From NCBI GenBank assembly GCA_015179045.1, contig WHUZ01000004.1, positions 992,001 to 1,056,000 on the forward strand: a DNA stretch of 64,000 nt, given 5' to 3'. Position 1 is the first letter of the stretch, and the number at the start of each line of letters is the position of its first letter. The notes beneath the pieces were generated by a model that saw only the letters and a program-made list of their open reading frames with translations, searched no databases and was not told the DNA's origin. Source of the DNA: Kalaharituber pfeilii (Eukaryota > Ascomycota > Pezizomycetes > Pezizales > Pezizaceae). The position numbers and the translations under genes were made by a program. Below, piece by piece: positions 34,103 through 43,950 of the stretch.

Positions 34103-35345
34103 GTTGGATGCTGGAAGGTCAATGCAGGACTTCGAGTTTACAGGGCCAGAGACTAGCCAGCCAAAACTAACGTCTTGGCCCACAAATCCCCTAATCATTC
34201 AACCCTCAACCCGCAACGCGGTTTAAGACTGCTCCTTACCTCTTACCCCTCCTCCTTGCCCTCCACCCACCCGACGTTTCCACTATCTCTACCACCACCA
34301 TCATCGGCACCTCCCCCACGCCCGTACCCTACACCCTCCATGCCTGCCTGGTCTCCCTCACAAATCCTCTCTGCCCTTATCTTCACCGCTAAGGCTTTCC
34401 TCGGACGCAGCAACCCCAGTGCCCACTACTGGCTTCCAAGTCTTTGCTCCGTCATCACCGGACGAGGATCTCGTATCCCCAGTCCTGCGACGTGTCCGGC
34501 TGCAACAGAACTCTTGCATCGATGTCAGTCTAGACGCGGCAAGGTGGGACGCTGTCTCGCGTAGCCTGGTGCAACGCGACAGGTCTGGGGGGTCGCGTGA
34601 TGAACTGCCTTCATGACAGCGTTTTGAGCAAAAAACATCAATGGGGCGTTGAGCCTCCCGCAAGTTTTCCAGGGGGCAAGTACTTCTGGTGTGTCCGTGC
34701 GATAGTTTGCGAGATCGAGACAGGAGCCATTTGATCACCGGACTGTGATACGCATGTGCTGCTTCTGGGGAGGGTTGGGGGTGAGTGCGCAACTCCATGC
34801 GCATACTCCGTTGAGAATACCGTTCAAAACCTTGATCAAAATGAATACTTGAAGCAAACCAGAAAAGAGCTCAGGACAAACCCTGAAACGCTGGATTAAA
34901 AATCTCGCTTCTCATCCTCCGAGTCTTCCCTCTCTTCCCCTGTCTACACTCGCTGACGAATCTCATCGTCGCACTTGACATCGCCGCGTCCCCTGCTGAC
35001 ATGTGTGGTACTCATCATCCTCACTGGTGTCATTGCTTCCCTTCCATACACATCTTCCAATAGTGTTCTAAGACCGCTGCTCTAACTCTATGTTGCTGTA
35101 TCCAACTCATTAACAGGCAGCAGAGCGTACACAGAAGGTTCTAGTTTGTCACCCGTGTTTCGCGCGGGAGCCTAAGTATGAACCTTTAGGAACAAAGCCC
35201 CTGGGTTGCAACCTGTCACAGCATACAGTAGGCCTACCCACCGACGTCGTAGTGGGATCCCCCCGGAAGTAGACCTGTAAGGCTGATTGGCAACGACGGT
35301 GGTCATCTATTTTACAAAAGAATCTTCGTTTTAACACATAAACCC
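34103..35345. other. Stretch without a supported gene
   Basis: Frames of 129 (plus) and 148 (minus) codons overlap around 34175-34804; neither shows a recognisable motif, so neither is called. Confidence 0.4.
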
Positions 35346-36987
35346 CAGAATGTCTTTGTCCAGTCACTTTCTGACTGGACGGAAGCTGGGATAAGCGACG
35401 CTAAACTATACAAGCGACCGCTAATCCACTAGTACGTATTGGTAAGTCAGGTTGATACTTAAATTATGTAGAGGTCAATCATTGAGCTCGAGTAACATCG
35501 CTGTCTACTTAGGCAGCAAATGGGAGGTATATCAATCTCTAAAAAAGCTAAGAAGCCTCCATGATTGTAGCATTCAAATGGATTGGCTATTTGCAGTAAA
35601 TGAACTCCATCATACCCATGGGTCCACCACTTCCCAATCCAAAATCGCGGAAAGGGGACCCAGTGCCAATCCCCCCAAGCAGAATACATCCAAACTGGCA
35701 ATGGAAAAGAAGCCTCCAACACCATCTCTGAAGGTAAGACCATACCAGAAAGAAAGACTCCCACAATCTGGCGAGGCAGTTGTGGTGCATGGAATAGCAT
35801 TGACGAAAAAACTTGGGAAAGTAAGAGATTGGATAGAAAAGGCAATCCATGGAAGGGGAAGATTGTTGTGGCAAGATGGTGAGAAAAGAGAGGAGAGAGG
35901 GAAAGAAGACTAGCTCAATTGTTATCTACCTAGAGGGGGTGGTAGAGTTAGATAGTCAAACACCGGCGAAGGTAAGATTATTAGGCAAATGGCACCCGGC
36001 CACCGGTGCCTGTACGACTGGGATAGAATTACAAGGGTGGACGGAAAGGGGAAGGGGAGAGATGTGGAGGAAATGGACATGACTGCCTAATGTTTCTGGG
36101 GGATTTTGGGTATTGGTGCTTGATTATTCTTTTGAGGATCGGACTGTCACTTTGTGTTTCCTCTATGTCACTGAAAGTCATGGGTTTCCTTTTTTGTTTT
36201 TATAGGGGATGATTTTGTAGGTAGTTGCACAGGTGCCTGTCTACGGGCTATAAGGACTTCGGCCAGGGACCCTGCCCTAGCGAGCGGCTGCATGCGGGTT
36301 TACGTGATTTTAGGAGGGAAAAAAAAGAAATCATACCCATGGGAAGGCTGAAAATCCATTTATATATCCCGGGCATTTTCTTATTTGACTAGACTATGAA
36401 AGGATGTTCGTAGAAGCTCATCGTTTTAAGAAAGCTGGCGTTAGCCACAACAAGCCAGACAGTATTTTACTGGCCCTGATTGGATGCAAGGCCTACTTTT
36501 GCTGGGCAACCTGCTCTCACATAGCAGCGCATCAGGTTTCAGAGTTTCAACAGACGACGCAAGCATTGCAAACTCGCTTCTGGCCACTATTTTACCTTCC
36601 CCAGACAAAAGGTTCCAGACACAATTTCAAACAGCATCTAGCACATCTACCTCACGTAACCCAAGAATAACGGCTATGACTCTGTTGGTGGGCCTACTGA
36701 TGCTGAAGTGGCTAAACCAGAGTTCCTATAGCTAAACATTGAGCTATTCAAGAGTGCAATGACATCGCAGACAGTTATGCTCAAGATATTATTCTACTGC
36801 ACTAACACGGGATAGGACGTGAGGAGGATAAAGTTTTGGAGAAGGTGGCCGGGCGGCATGAGAGGATATCGATGTGCACCTGGGTTGTACATACCAGTGG
36901 ACTAGCAGTCGCACTAAGTATATATAGCGAGCAACACTTATCCCGGCCTCTGTCCAGTCAGAAGGTGACTGGGCAGAGGGCATTCTG
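35346..36987 (+). mobile_element. MULE copy with nested LINE-B
   Basis: The left terminal repeat starts CAGAATGTCTTTGTCCAGTC and the right end finishes GGGCATTCTG; both resemble the 100-bp ends of the MULEs at 38081 and 61020, including the GTCACTTT...CTGACTGG hairpin. Flanks CATAAACCC and CACAAACCC form a 9-bp duplication with one mismatch. The internal transposase remnant runs from about 35500 (LFAVNELHHTHG) to a LINE insertion and resumes at about 36344 (KAENPFIYPGHF), reaching KKAGVSHNKPDSILLALIG, a sequence shared with the fragment near 43 kb. Coding is broken by stops and a large deletion. Confidence 0.82.
35623..36329 (+). mobile_element. LINE-B, ORF1-only form, inserted in MULE
   Basis: A 707-bp insertion flanked by the 14-bp duplication ATCATACCCATGGG at 35609-35622 and 36330-36343. 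It contains the last part of ORF1 (VVVHGIALTKKLGKVRDWI, then a frameshift to SSIVIYLEGVVELDSQTPAKVR), about 200 nt of 3' UTR and tail B (CCCTGC, GCGGG, TTTACGTGA, A-rich). There is no ORF2 sequence between ORF1 and the tail. The 5' end is truncated. Confidence 0.92.
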
Positions 36988-37003
36988 CACAAACCCCCTA
37001 TTG

Positions 37004-37060
37004 TTTTTTTTTTTTTTTAATACCATTACTCGCGTGCTGCCCTATGGGCTATGGCGAGGT
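37004..37060 (-). mobile_element. Tail A, next to LINE-B 3' UTR sequence
   Basis: A T-run followed by AATACCATTACTCGCG and a hairpin ending GGGCTATGGCGAGG. Immediately to the right (37100-37170) is sequence matching the LINE-B 3' UTR (GGCCTGGAAACAGGCGCC) in the same orientation but lacking its own tail B. This suggests one insertion within another or a hybrid 3' end. Confidence 0.7.
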
Positions 37061-37308
37061 AAACACAAAAATAGAAAAGAAAAACCCCTCTAATCGCCAT
37101 TCAACCGAAATCCTTATGGCCTGGAAACAGGCGCCTCTGCAACCATCAACATATTCCCTATGTGACAACGATAAAATTAAACCTGCTTCTTAAAGCAACG
37201 ATACACAATTTCTCCACGTTTGGGGCAAGAACGGAACAACAACCGCCGCCGAACAGGCCTAGCTCTTCCATACATTTCTCCTCCAACAATTCCTGTCTAC
37301 CTGTTCCC

Positions 37309-37331
37309 CTCCTCCTCCTCCTCCTCCTCCC
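37309..37331. repeat. CTC trinucleotide microsatellite
   Basis: About seven uninterrupted CTC units in a pyrimidine-rich strand. Confidence 0.8.
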
Positions 37332-37470
37332 ACACCCACGCTCCACTCCAGGTGTGCAGGGTGCTGAGGGCGCAAACTACTTTTTTCTCTGATGAAGATT
37401 GCCGGAACAACATGCGGTAGCTCGTTTTCGCCAAACAACCTGCCTTCTACCGTAAAGTCACAGGCAATAG

Positions 37471-37503
37471 GCTTGTAGCCTGTATGCGGGGTTATGTGAT
37501 CAA

Positions 37504-37538
<35 letters not shown>
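37471..37538 (+). mobile_element. Mini-retroposon, truncated tail B
   Basis: The insert starts inside the hairpin (GCTTGTAGCCTGTATGCGGG), continues TTATGTGATC and ends in a long A-run. Flanks AGGCAATAG and AGCCAATAG (37462-37470, 37539-37547) are a 9-bp duplication with one mismatch. Confidence 0.82.
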
Positions 37539-37540
<2 letters not shown>

Positions 37541-37597
37541 CCAATAGCAGCCTTGTGATTGTAGGTACCTCTATGAGGATCTCCAACCCTTTATCTG

Positions 37598-37657
37598 GCC
37601 CTGCCATGGCGAACAGCTGAACGCGGGGTCATGTGAAAAAATAAATTAAAAAAAAAA
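37598..37657 (+). mobile_element. Mini-retroposon, tail B
   Basis: Starts GCCCTGCCATGGCGAACAGC and ends GGGGTCATGTGA plus an A-rich run. Flanked by CCTTTATCTG at 37588-37597 and 37658-37667. Confidence 0.92.
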
Positions 37658-37742
37658 CCTTTATCTGTCAAACCATCGCCTATTTTCAGTCTTCCCATAC
37701 GTTCCGGAGTGAGCCGTGATCCCTTCCGTATTTGATGGGAAC

Positions 37743-37791
37743 TTTTTTAATAGTCACATAACCCGCATACCGGGTACCTGCCCATAGCAGG
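37743..37791 (-). mobile_element. Tail B, variant hairpin
   Basis: TTTTTTAATAGTCACATAAC, then CCCGC, an inner arm GGGTA with partner CCC, and CATAGCAGG. The poly(T) is short and no clear duplication is seen. The inner stem sequence differs from other B copies but still pairs. Confidence 0.65.
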
Positions 37792-37882
37792 AACCCATAT
37801 TCCGAGGTCAGATTGCGCTTCTACCTAACTACATACTCTACGTACATACCCTGGGCACCCAACGTACCCTTCGGCCCCTCGG

Positions 37883-39540
37883 CTAGCCCAGATTAACACT
37901 GGTACACGAATCCTCGGCCGGGTCGCCCTCCGGGCCGTTCTGCCTCCACCATTTCTCCTCCAAGTCCTCCCCAGTATTTTCCTTTCTGCGGCGTGGGAAC
38001 AGAATTGTGTTCGCCGTCCCGTCACACACATAGATAACGTCCTCGATGTCATCCTCTCTAATAAAGCTCACCTCATTGTCCGGAATGTCTCCATCCAGTC
38101 ACTTTTCTGACTGGATGGAAGTAGGGATAAAAGGCGCTAGCCAGATATATATCTAAAGCATCCGCTAATCTACTAGTATATAACGCCACAATACAAGGAT
38201 ACATGGATATTTCGATGATACTTCATTAGCCGAGAACCGCAGTCGCCTTAAGCGTCATTGGCCACTTCATCTAGACAGTACTGGTATCGGAGCATTTTCA
38301 CAGTTACAGGCATGTTACTATGTATTGCATCGATATATTAAAATATGAATGGCAAGCAGCATCATCTCCTACTTACCAGAACTCTGATTCTGCTAAAGAT
38401 ATGAGAAATACTCCTTGTACTACATGCTCGATTATTATCTAATATGCTATCCCATGTCAACACTTTCTGCGCACATTTTTCTTCTTGAGGGGTCTATCCC
38501 ACTTTCACTTATTCATCCTCGTTGGCATCTCAACAAATCGGCATGGGATCCATATCAACACTGGACTATGACTCTTGACAATACTCAGACCTCATTATCC
38601 ACTCCACTTCTAACACCTAATCTCTTACCTGACCCTCAAGGTCGATACAACTTTGTTCAGACAACATACAATCTCGAGAGTCATTTTGCAGCACAACCTG
38701 CTCATATAGCAGCACATCAAGTTCGAGAGTTTCATCAAACTGTTCAAGCATTGCAAACTCGTTGGAAAACTCCCACTTTCCCAACTACAATTTTACCTTC
38801 TCCAGAACCAAGCTTCCGGACCCAGTTTCGAACAGCATCTGGTACCCCAACCTCACGTAACCCAAAGACAAAAGGCACTGCTCGTGGGCCTACTGGTGCC
38901 GAAGTGGCTGACGTTGAGTTAGCTAAACGGCGAGCTATCCAAGAACATGATAATATTGCTGAAAATCATACTCAGGATGTGATTGTTCTGCAGTCATGTA
39001 GGATAGTTCAGGAGGATACTGAAGTAGATACCCAAGTACTGGATTAGGTGGTCTGGTGGCGTGGTGGATAACGATGTGAACATGGGTGTGAACATGGGTT
39101 GTATGTACTAGTAGATTAGCGGATGCTTTAAATATATATCTGGCTAGCGCCTTTTATCCCTACTTCCATCCAGTCAGAAAGGTGACAGGATGGAGACATT
39201 CCGCTCATTGTCCTTGCTGAATTCCCCCTCCTGTATTACATTCCCATCTATAACGTTGCATGGCCACTGGGCCACCACCGCCTCATTGCAGTGTGCACTT
39301 CGAACTCTTGGCCAGCCTCCGCATGGCTCCACAAGTCGTGCAACGCTACTGCCCCCTTCGCTCTCAAAAGGTTCACCTGTATTCTGTGCGACCTGCAGGA
39401 GGGGCTTGTCCTACCCCTGTGGTCTTGTATCTCATAAATTCCTTCCATTCTGTGACGCCCTCCACTGTGAACTGCCTTCAACCCGTAATCACCACGAACT
39501 TCTTCCCCCCCTCCTCGATTGAACGTAACAGCTCAAATAC
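37883..39540 (-). pseudogene. Coding sequence of unknown function split by a MULE
   Basis: With the element at 38081-39203 and one 9-bp duplication removed, a minus-strand frame runs unbroken from about 39393 to the stop at 37883, across the junction (EFSKDNEV then SFIREDDIED). Segments: SEGGSSVARLVEPCGGWPR, SAHCNEAVVAQWPCNVIDGN before the junction, and VIYVCDGTANTILFPRRR, ending SCTSVNLG, after it. Further upstream, another frame (FTVEGVTEWKEFMRYKTTG) may be an earlier part separated by a frameshift or intron near 39395. Cys and His residues are noticeable but I do not recognise a domain. The MULE would truncate the product. It could be a host gene or an unrecognised transposon ORF. Confidence 0.5.
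38081..39203 (+). mobile_element. Non-autonomous MULE, 1.12 kb
   Basis: Inverted ends of about 100 bp (CGGAATGTCTCCATCC at the left, complementary at the right) and a perfect 9-bp duplication CTCATTGTC at 38072-38080 and 39204-39212, the size typical of Mutator-like elements. Each end has an internal hairpin, CCATCCAGTC pairing with GACTGGATGG. The interior keeps only the carboxyl-terminal transposase region (frame ending at 39047: AAHQVREFHQTVQALQTRW, FRTQFRTASGTPTSRNPK), so the catalytic domain is deleted. Confidence 0.9.
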
Positions 39541-39837
39541 TATGTCGAGTTGGGGTACACAAAGTAAATCGGGGGAGGGATCGGGTTCACAATACTATAA
39601 CCAGCAAGATGAAGGTGCTCCATTAGACTCTAGAGTTGCAATGGTGCCTACATCACCGGTGGCTTTGAAGGAGGTGCTAATAAGGTAAGAAGATATCAAG
39701 AATATGCTGCACGTTCTAATCGTGCGGGTGGGGATGCTACTGATTTACGCAAGAAATGGAGTACTCCTACTATTTCATCGAAACCTACTCGTGATCTTAC
39801 TTGTCCTCCGGGTGTACGACGTGCGAAGCCGCTGTAA
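39541..39837 (+). other. Decayed reading frame
   Basis: A frame starting MSSWGTQSKSGEGSGSQYYN runs to 39688, and a shifted frame (GGFEGGANKVRRYQEYAARS, ending CPPGVRRAKPL) continues to 39837. The two join across one shift near 39655. Origin unknown; it could be a gag-like transposon ORF. Confidence 0.35.
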
Positions 39838-39892
39838 AGGGAGCAACAAGCTATGGTAGAAAGGGTCGGGTCAGCTGACCGTGCATTGTTAG

Positions 39893-40206
39893 TAGTGAGC
39901 GGCACGAGCTAGCTCGAGCCGAGCTGGAGGGTGAGCTCGAGCCAGCTCGAGCCTGGATTGATTATATACATAATATTGACAAACTAAACTAAACTAAGTT
40001 AAATTTTCATCTTTCTCACTACTATCAGCTAAATTGTGCATTTCGAAGTTGTTGGTAGGTCAGAATGAGCTCCAAGTCTCTAATTATTACTATATTAGGT
40101 ATTTACAGTTTATGAAACCTTGCACTGGCTAAGCATTTTAGCGAGCTGTCAAGAAAAACACAAGCATGATCTTGGCTCGAGCTGGCTCGGCTCGTGCCGC
40201 TCACTA
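39893..40206. mobile_element. hAT-like MITE, GAGCTCGAGCC family, copy 2
   Basis: A 314-bp element with inverted repeats TAGTGAGCGGCACGAGC, GCTCGAGC-type subterminal repeats and a perfect 8-bp duplication ATTGTTAG at 39885-39892 and 40207-40214. The 8-bp size and subterminal repeats indicate the hAT superfamily. It is closely related to 17347-17664. Confidence 0.93.
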
Positions 40207-40304
40207 ATTGTTAGCAGAAATTGAAGGTACTGGCATGCAGGACACGACTACACCTTGCACCGGCAATAATAAATGGTGATCACTGGCAATCCGATCAAAA
40301 CGGA

Positions 40305-40590
40305 TTTTTTTTTTTTTTTTTTTTTTTATTTCATTAATCGTATGCCGCCCTATGGGCTATGACGATGTTTAAATACAAAAGGAAAATTCGCACTAAGTAC
40401 ATGTGTGTGGACCGGAGAGCGAGCCTCCCTATCCCCTCCTTCTGTTCGGCTCGTACTCCTCCGATCTCAGCCACTTCCCCCCAAGTCTGACCTTCCCAAC
40501 TTCCACCCTTGTCTTTGTGTATACTACTACCGAACTTGCCTTCTTTCCTTCCTCCTCTAAGGTAGTCTTCCTTCGCAGCCATCTGATGCA
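40305..40590 (-). mobile_element. LINE-A, ORF1-only form
   Basis: A 286-bp insertion flanked by GATCAAAACGGA at 40293-40304 and 40591-40602. On the minus strand it encodes the ORF1 end (KKASSVVVYTKTRVEVGKVR, LGGKWLRSEEYEP) followed within about 100 nt by tail A and poly(A) (T-run from 40305). The outer hairpin stem is ATCGT/ACGAT, a doubly compensated variant. Confidence 0.93.
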
Positions 40591-40602
40591 GATCAAAACG
40601 GA

Positions 40603-40930
40603 GAAAGAGCGACTCAATATTCAGATATTTGGGGGTTTTCTTGTTCAATAACACCAGGATCTTCAGCAAGTTCTCCAGCTCCAAGCTGGCTTTCGCAAAG
40701 TACTACAGCTTCATGGCGTCAACGTACTCGCAAGCTATTCCAAATTTCTTTGATGTGGAAGTACATGCACAGCGGAATATTCTGGAGCGGGAACTCGCAG
40801 CGAAGGAAGCGCAGATTCGAGAACGTGAGAGAGAAAACAGATAGTTAGTGAAGGAGAATGCAAAGCTGGAAAGTGAAATTGCGATTCTAGAACTACAGAA
40901 AATATATAGAGGGACGGGAATCAAGAGGCG
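40603..40930 (+). pseudogene. Charged coiled-coil frame, possible transposase C-terminus
   Basis: Frames here encode highly charged, coiled-coil-like sequence (ERELAAKEAQIRERERENR, a stop at 40842, then LVKENAKLESEIAILELQK, ending RRREERDRTNGR). This resembles the carboxyl-terminal tails of fungal pogo-type transposases, and a pogo-like terminus follows at 40968. The LINE at 40305 lies just upstream. The identification is tentative. Confidence 0.35.
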
Positions 40931-41081
40931 TCGAGAGGAAAGAGATAGAACTAATGGAAGGCTAGTACAGTAGACTCTCGACACCACCATGTCCGACATA
41001 AGAATATATTTGATATAAGGAATATTCTTAGTTTTCACCATATATATTCTTATATTGAGCATGGAGTTGGTAACTTGCCTG

Positions 41082-41143
41082 CTTTTCTTTTCCCTTTTTT
41101 TTTTTCCCCTTTCACGTCACCCTGTTCGCTATGGTAGGGCTAG
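41082..41143 (-). mobile_element. Mini-retroposon, tail B with internal deletion
   Basis: A T-rich run, TTTCACGTCACCCTGTTCGC, then TATGGTAGGGC. Flanked by AACTTGCCTG (41072-41081) and AACTTACCTG (41144-41153), one mismatch. Part of the hairpin is missing. Confidence 0.78.
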
Positions 41144-41224
41144 AACTTACCTGTGCACTAGGCCTATAAGAGTAAGCTTATCGATAAGACCCATACAAAG
41201 AGCAGCGTTGCACTGAAAGTGCTA

Positions 41225-41282
41225 TTTTTTTTTTTTTTTTTTATATCATTAATCGCTTGCCGCCCTATGTGCTATGGCGATG
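41225..41282 (-). mobile_element. Mini-retroposon, tail A
   Basis: A 58-nt insertion flanked by ACTGAAAGTGCTA at 41212-41224 and 41283-41295. The hairpin reads AATCGCTTGCCGCCC and ends GTGCTATGGCGAT; the outer stem ATCGC/GCGAT is intact. Confidence 0.95.
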
Positions 41283-41422
41283 ACTGAAAGTGCTAATAAC
41301 AGCTGAGAAGAGTACAAAAAATAAAGAAAAGTTACGGATTTCTCTTGCCCAGGTCATCTTCTTAGCATTTTTGCAGACCTTATTCTCTTTAGTTGTAGAC
41401 ATCTTCTCTGTTTCCTGTACCT

Positions 41423-41480
41423 ATTTTTTTTTTTTTTTCATCACGTGACCCCGCATGCAGCTTTTCGCCATGGCAGGGCC
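41423..41480 (-). mobile_element. Mini-retroposon, tail B
   Basis: A 58-nt insertion flanked by TCCTGTACCT at 41413-41422 and 41481-41490: a T-run, CATCACGTGACCCCGC and a hairpin ending GCCATGGCAGGGC. Confidence 0.95.
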
Positions 41481-41906
41481 TCCTGTACCTCCTTGAACCT
41501 ATTTTACATCCTTTCTATATTCTGCACCTTTCCTGTATCTCTCAGAGCCTTTCCTGTACTTAGTTCAATCTAAGAATTTAAGAATATACGCCCGCCCGCC
41601 TAATGACATTCTTATATCAAGAGTGTACTATAGTTATATTACATGGTGATAATAGAAACACTGTTGGTTCACGTAACCCCGCATACACGATTTAAGGTAC
41701 ATAAGAAATAAAAGGAAGCAACCTCAAAAAAAATTCCGTCTCCTGTGCTGCCCATGGCTGTCTCTGCGTTACAGGCGAAGGAAGAACGAAAAGGCTTAAG
41801 CCGGTCAAGTCCGTCTTCTGTCCCATTCATACTCGCATGACTTTAGCCATTTTCCTCCCAGTCTCACTCTACCCGGTGTAGGCTCGATTCGCCCCTCCAA
41901 GGATAC

Positions 41907-42625
41907 TTTTTTTTTTTTTTTTTATTTCATTACTCGCATACCGCCTATCAGGCTACGGCGAGGTGTTAAGTACAGAATGTGTGAATCGCAGATGATAGAT
42001 AAGAAAAGAGCGTAAAGGAAAAATAAAAGTCGAATAAAAATCAGCTAACTCGCTGCCCAGTCCAGCACCTCGGCCAGTGTCATCCCCTTCTTCTCCCCCT
42101 CTTCCTTCCCCTTCCCCTTCCCTTTCTCCACTCCTATTGGCATCTTCAGCCCCGTCTCTCCTCCCGGTAGTCTCTTCTTCCACGCCTCGCACTCTCTCGA
42201 TATATGTCTGTAATTCTCGAGGGCCTTTCCACACCACCTGCACTCCGGTGAATCCACCTTCCCTATCTGGTATCTCCATTGTCTCAATCCTTTGCCCCCC
42301 ATGATGCCTGCGAGTGTGGCTACCCTCCTTCTGGTCCCCAGGTACTCGAGTGGCCTGTACGTCAGCTGTAGTCTCTTTCTCTCCACCCCTCTACTAGCCT
42401 TCGCCTCTTGTCGGATGCCCACTTCTGTCACCGTCTCGTCCTGGTATTGTAGCGCCGTGGCTATTTTGGCCGCCGTGTCCGCCTCGGTGTTACCGGATAT
42501 ATCTCTCAAAGTATACTACAGCCCAGCTGGTGAGCTTCCCCTCCTCGACGAGAATCTCCTTTTTTCTCAGCCATCGGATCCCAACAACTTGTCCCAAGCC
42601 TTTAGGGGCCGCCAGCTTATGGCAG
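41907..42625 (-). mobile_element. LINE-A internal-deletion copy (ORF1 joined to RNase H end)
   Basis: Read from 42625 leftwards: an ORF1-like segment (QVVGIRWLRKKEILVEEGKL, TSWAVVYFE) to about 42510, then directly the end of ORF2 (SGNTEADTAAKIATALQYQD, the CRWCGKALENYRHISRECEAW knuckle, ending EVLDWAAS at 42051), then tail A with inner stem GCCT/AGGC and poly(A). The endonuclease and reverse transcriptase are missing. Confidence 0.75.
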
Positions 42626-42799
42626 GGACAATAGAAAGACGAATCTATCATTTCGTTGAATATCTTGAAAAATCACACTTGCGAGATAGATATATCCTTC
42701 ATCACTCCACTCCTCCCATATCCGCTGTTAGACTAACCAAATTTGATTGACACCGATACATCGAACTCGTATTTGATGTAATCGACAGCAGGTCTCTAT

Positions 42800-43340
42800 A
42801 ATTCGTCTCCGATGTAAACAATCTGTTGCTGGTAGTGGCATTTTAAGACGTCCAATGACTGAAAGATGCGACCCATGGTTTGCGGGGCGCTATCGGTTAG
42901 TGAGGTGCTGTTGGTTTGAGGTGCTGTCGGTAACTGGCTTGCGTGGATTGTTGTTGTAGTAGGCCTTACGTCCAATAAGTACAAGAAGAATACTGTTAGC
43001 TTGCGTGTGGCTAACACCAGCCTCCTTTAGGCGACAAGCTTTTGTGAGCATCTTTTCATAGTCTTGGTCGAATACAAAATTTTCTGGATAATCAAGTGGA
43101 TTTTCGGCGATCTCGTGGATATGGTCCAGATGCTTCAATCCCATGAGCCTCTCCTTTTGGACTTTCCTGCCTTCTTTAGAGATACATATACCTCCCATTT
43201 GCAGCCAAGACGTCGATTCTATCACATTAATCTCTATACCGTATATGTATAATTCATCTGGCCATACATGCCGTTGACGAAGCTTTTTTCTAGGCTCAGT
43301 ATTGCTCATACCATAACTAGCTTTATATTCTTTTTCCATC
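42800..43340 (-). pseudogene. MULE transposase N-terminal fragment
   Basis: A minus-strand frame of 149 codons (ending near 42890) contains EIAENPLDYPENFVFDQDYE and LKEAGVSHTQANSILLVLIG, closely matching the transposase remnant split by a LINE at 35.6-36.5 kb. No terminal repeats are seen nearby, so this is an isolated fragment. It lies in the region upstream of the catalytic domain. Confidence 0.7.
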
Positions 43341-43407
43341 AGGGCAGTGGCTGTTGGTCCATAGCGATCAGGAGCAACCCTATGGAGGACAATTTGTAAC
43401 GGATCCT

Positions 43408-43459
43408 TCCTTCGGGCGCCATGCGAGTAAAGATATTAAAACAAAAATAAAAACATCGG
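43408..43459 (+). mobile_element. Mini-retroposon, truncated tail A
   Basis: Flanked by ACGGATCCT at 43399-43407 and 43460-43468. It contains GGGCGCCATGCGAGTAAAGA and an impure A-rich tail, so only the 3' arm of the hairpin was copied. Confidence 0.8.
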
Positions 43460-43607
43460 ACGGATCCTACCAGCGTGCTCGGAGTCACTTGCTACCGAAA
43501 TCAAGAAGCATTGAGAAAATACATAACTTTGTAGTCAGGTTTTCGCAGCGCTCGGGTTTAGTCCATAACTTTTCTCGGGGCGGGGAGGCCAGTATCTAGA
43601 ATCGGAA

Positions 43608-43655
43608 TGGCGGCATGCGAGTAATGATATAAAAAAAAAAAAAAAAAAAAAAAAA
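43608..43655 (+). mobile_element. Mini-retroposon, truncated tail A
   Basis: A 48-nt insertion flanked by TAGAATCGGAA at 43597-43607 and 43656-43666. It starts TGGCGGCATGCGAGTAATGA and ends in poly(A). Confidence 0.92.
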
Positions 43656-43950
43656 TAGAATCGGAAGGGGGTTGAAAATGTTTTCTGGTTAATCGAGCGC
43701 TGATAAGGTCTGGGTCTGGTCGTCTGGACCGACGGGGAGTCATCCACTTGGCGTCAAAAAGGTGTAGAAAAGTGGATTTCGATCAATTCCAATCCTCTAC
43801 CAAATACTGGGGCTCAATTCCGTAGGAAAGGTCGAAATACTTGCTGAGGCGTTCCTGAGTTTCTCACTCATGTGATTTTTGCTGCTGGGCGCCCCTTGGC
43901 TGCGACCTCGCGACAAGGTGGTGAAGTCGACTTAGAAAGTTGGTGTTGAT

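Larger units (their letters stand above)
40968..41631. mobile_element. pogo-like element relic with three nested mini-retroposons
   Basis: The left end CAGTAGACTCTCGA and the right-end complement (reading TAGTACACTCTTGATA) are imperfect inverted repeats, each next to TA. The interior is non-coding. Three separate tail insertions (41082, 41225, 41423) make up about a quarter of its length. Confidence 0.65.
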
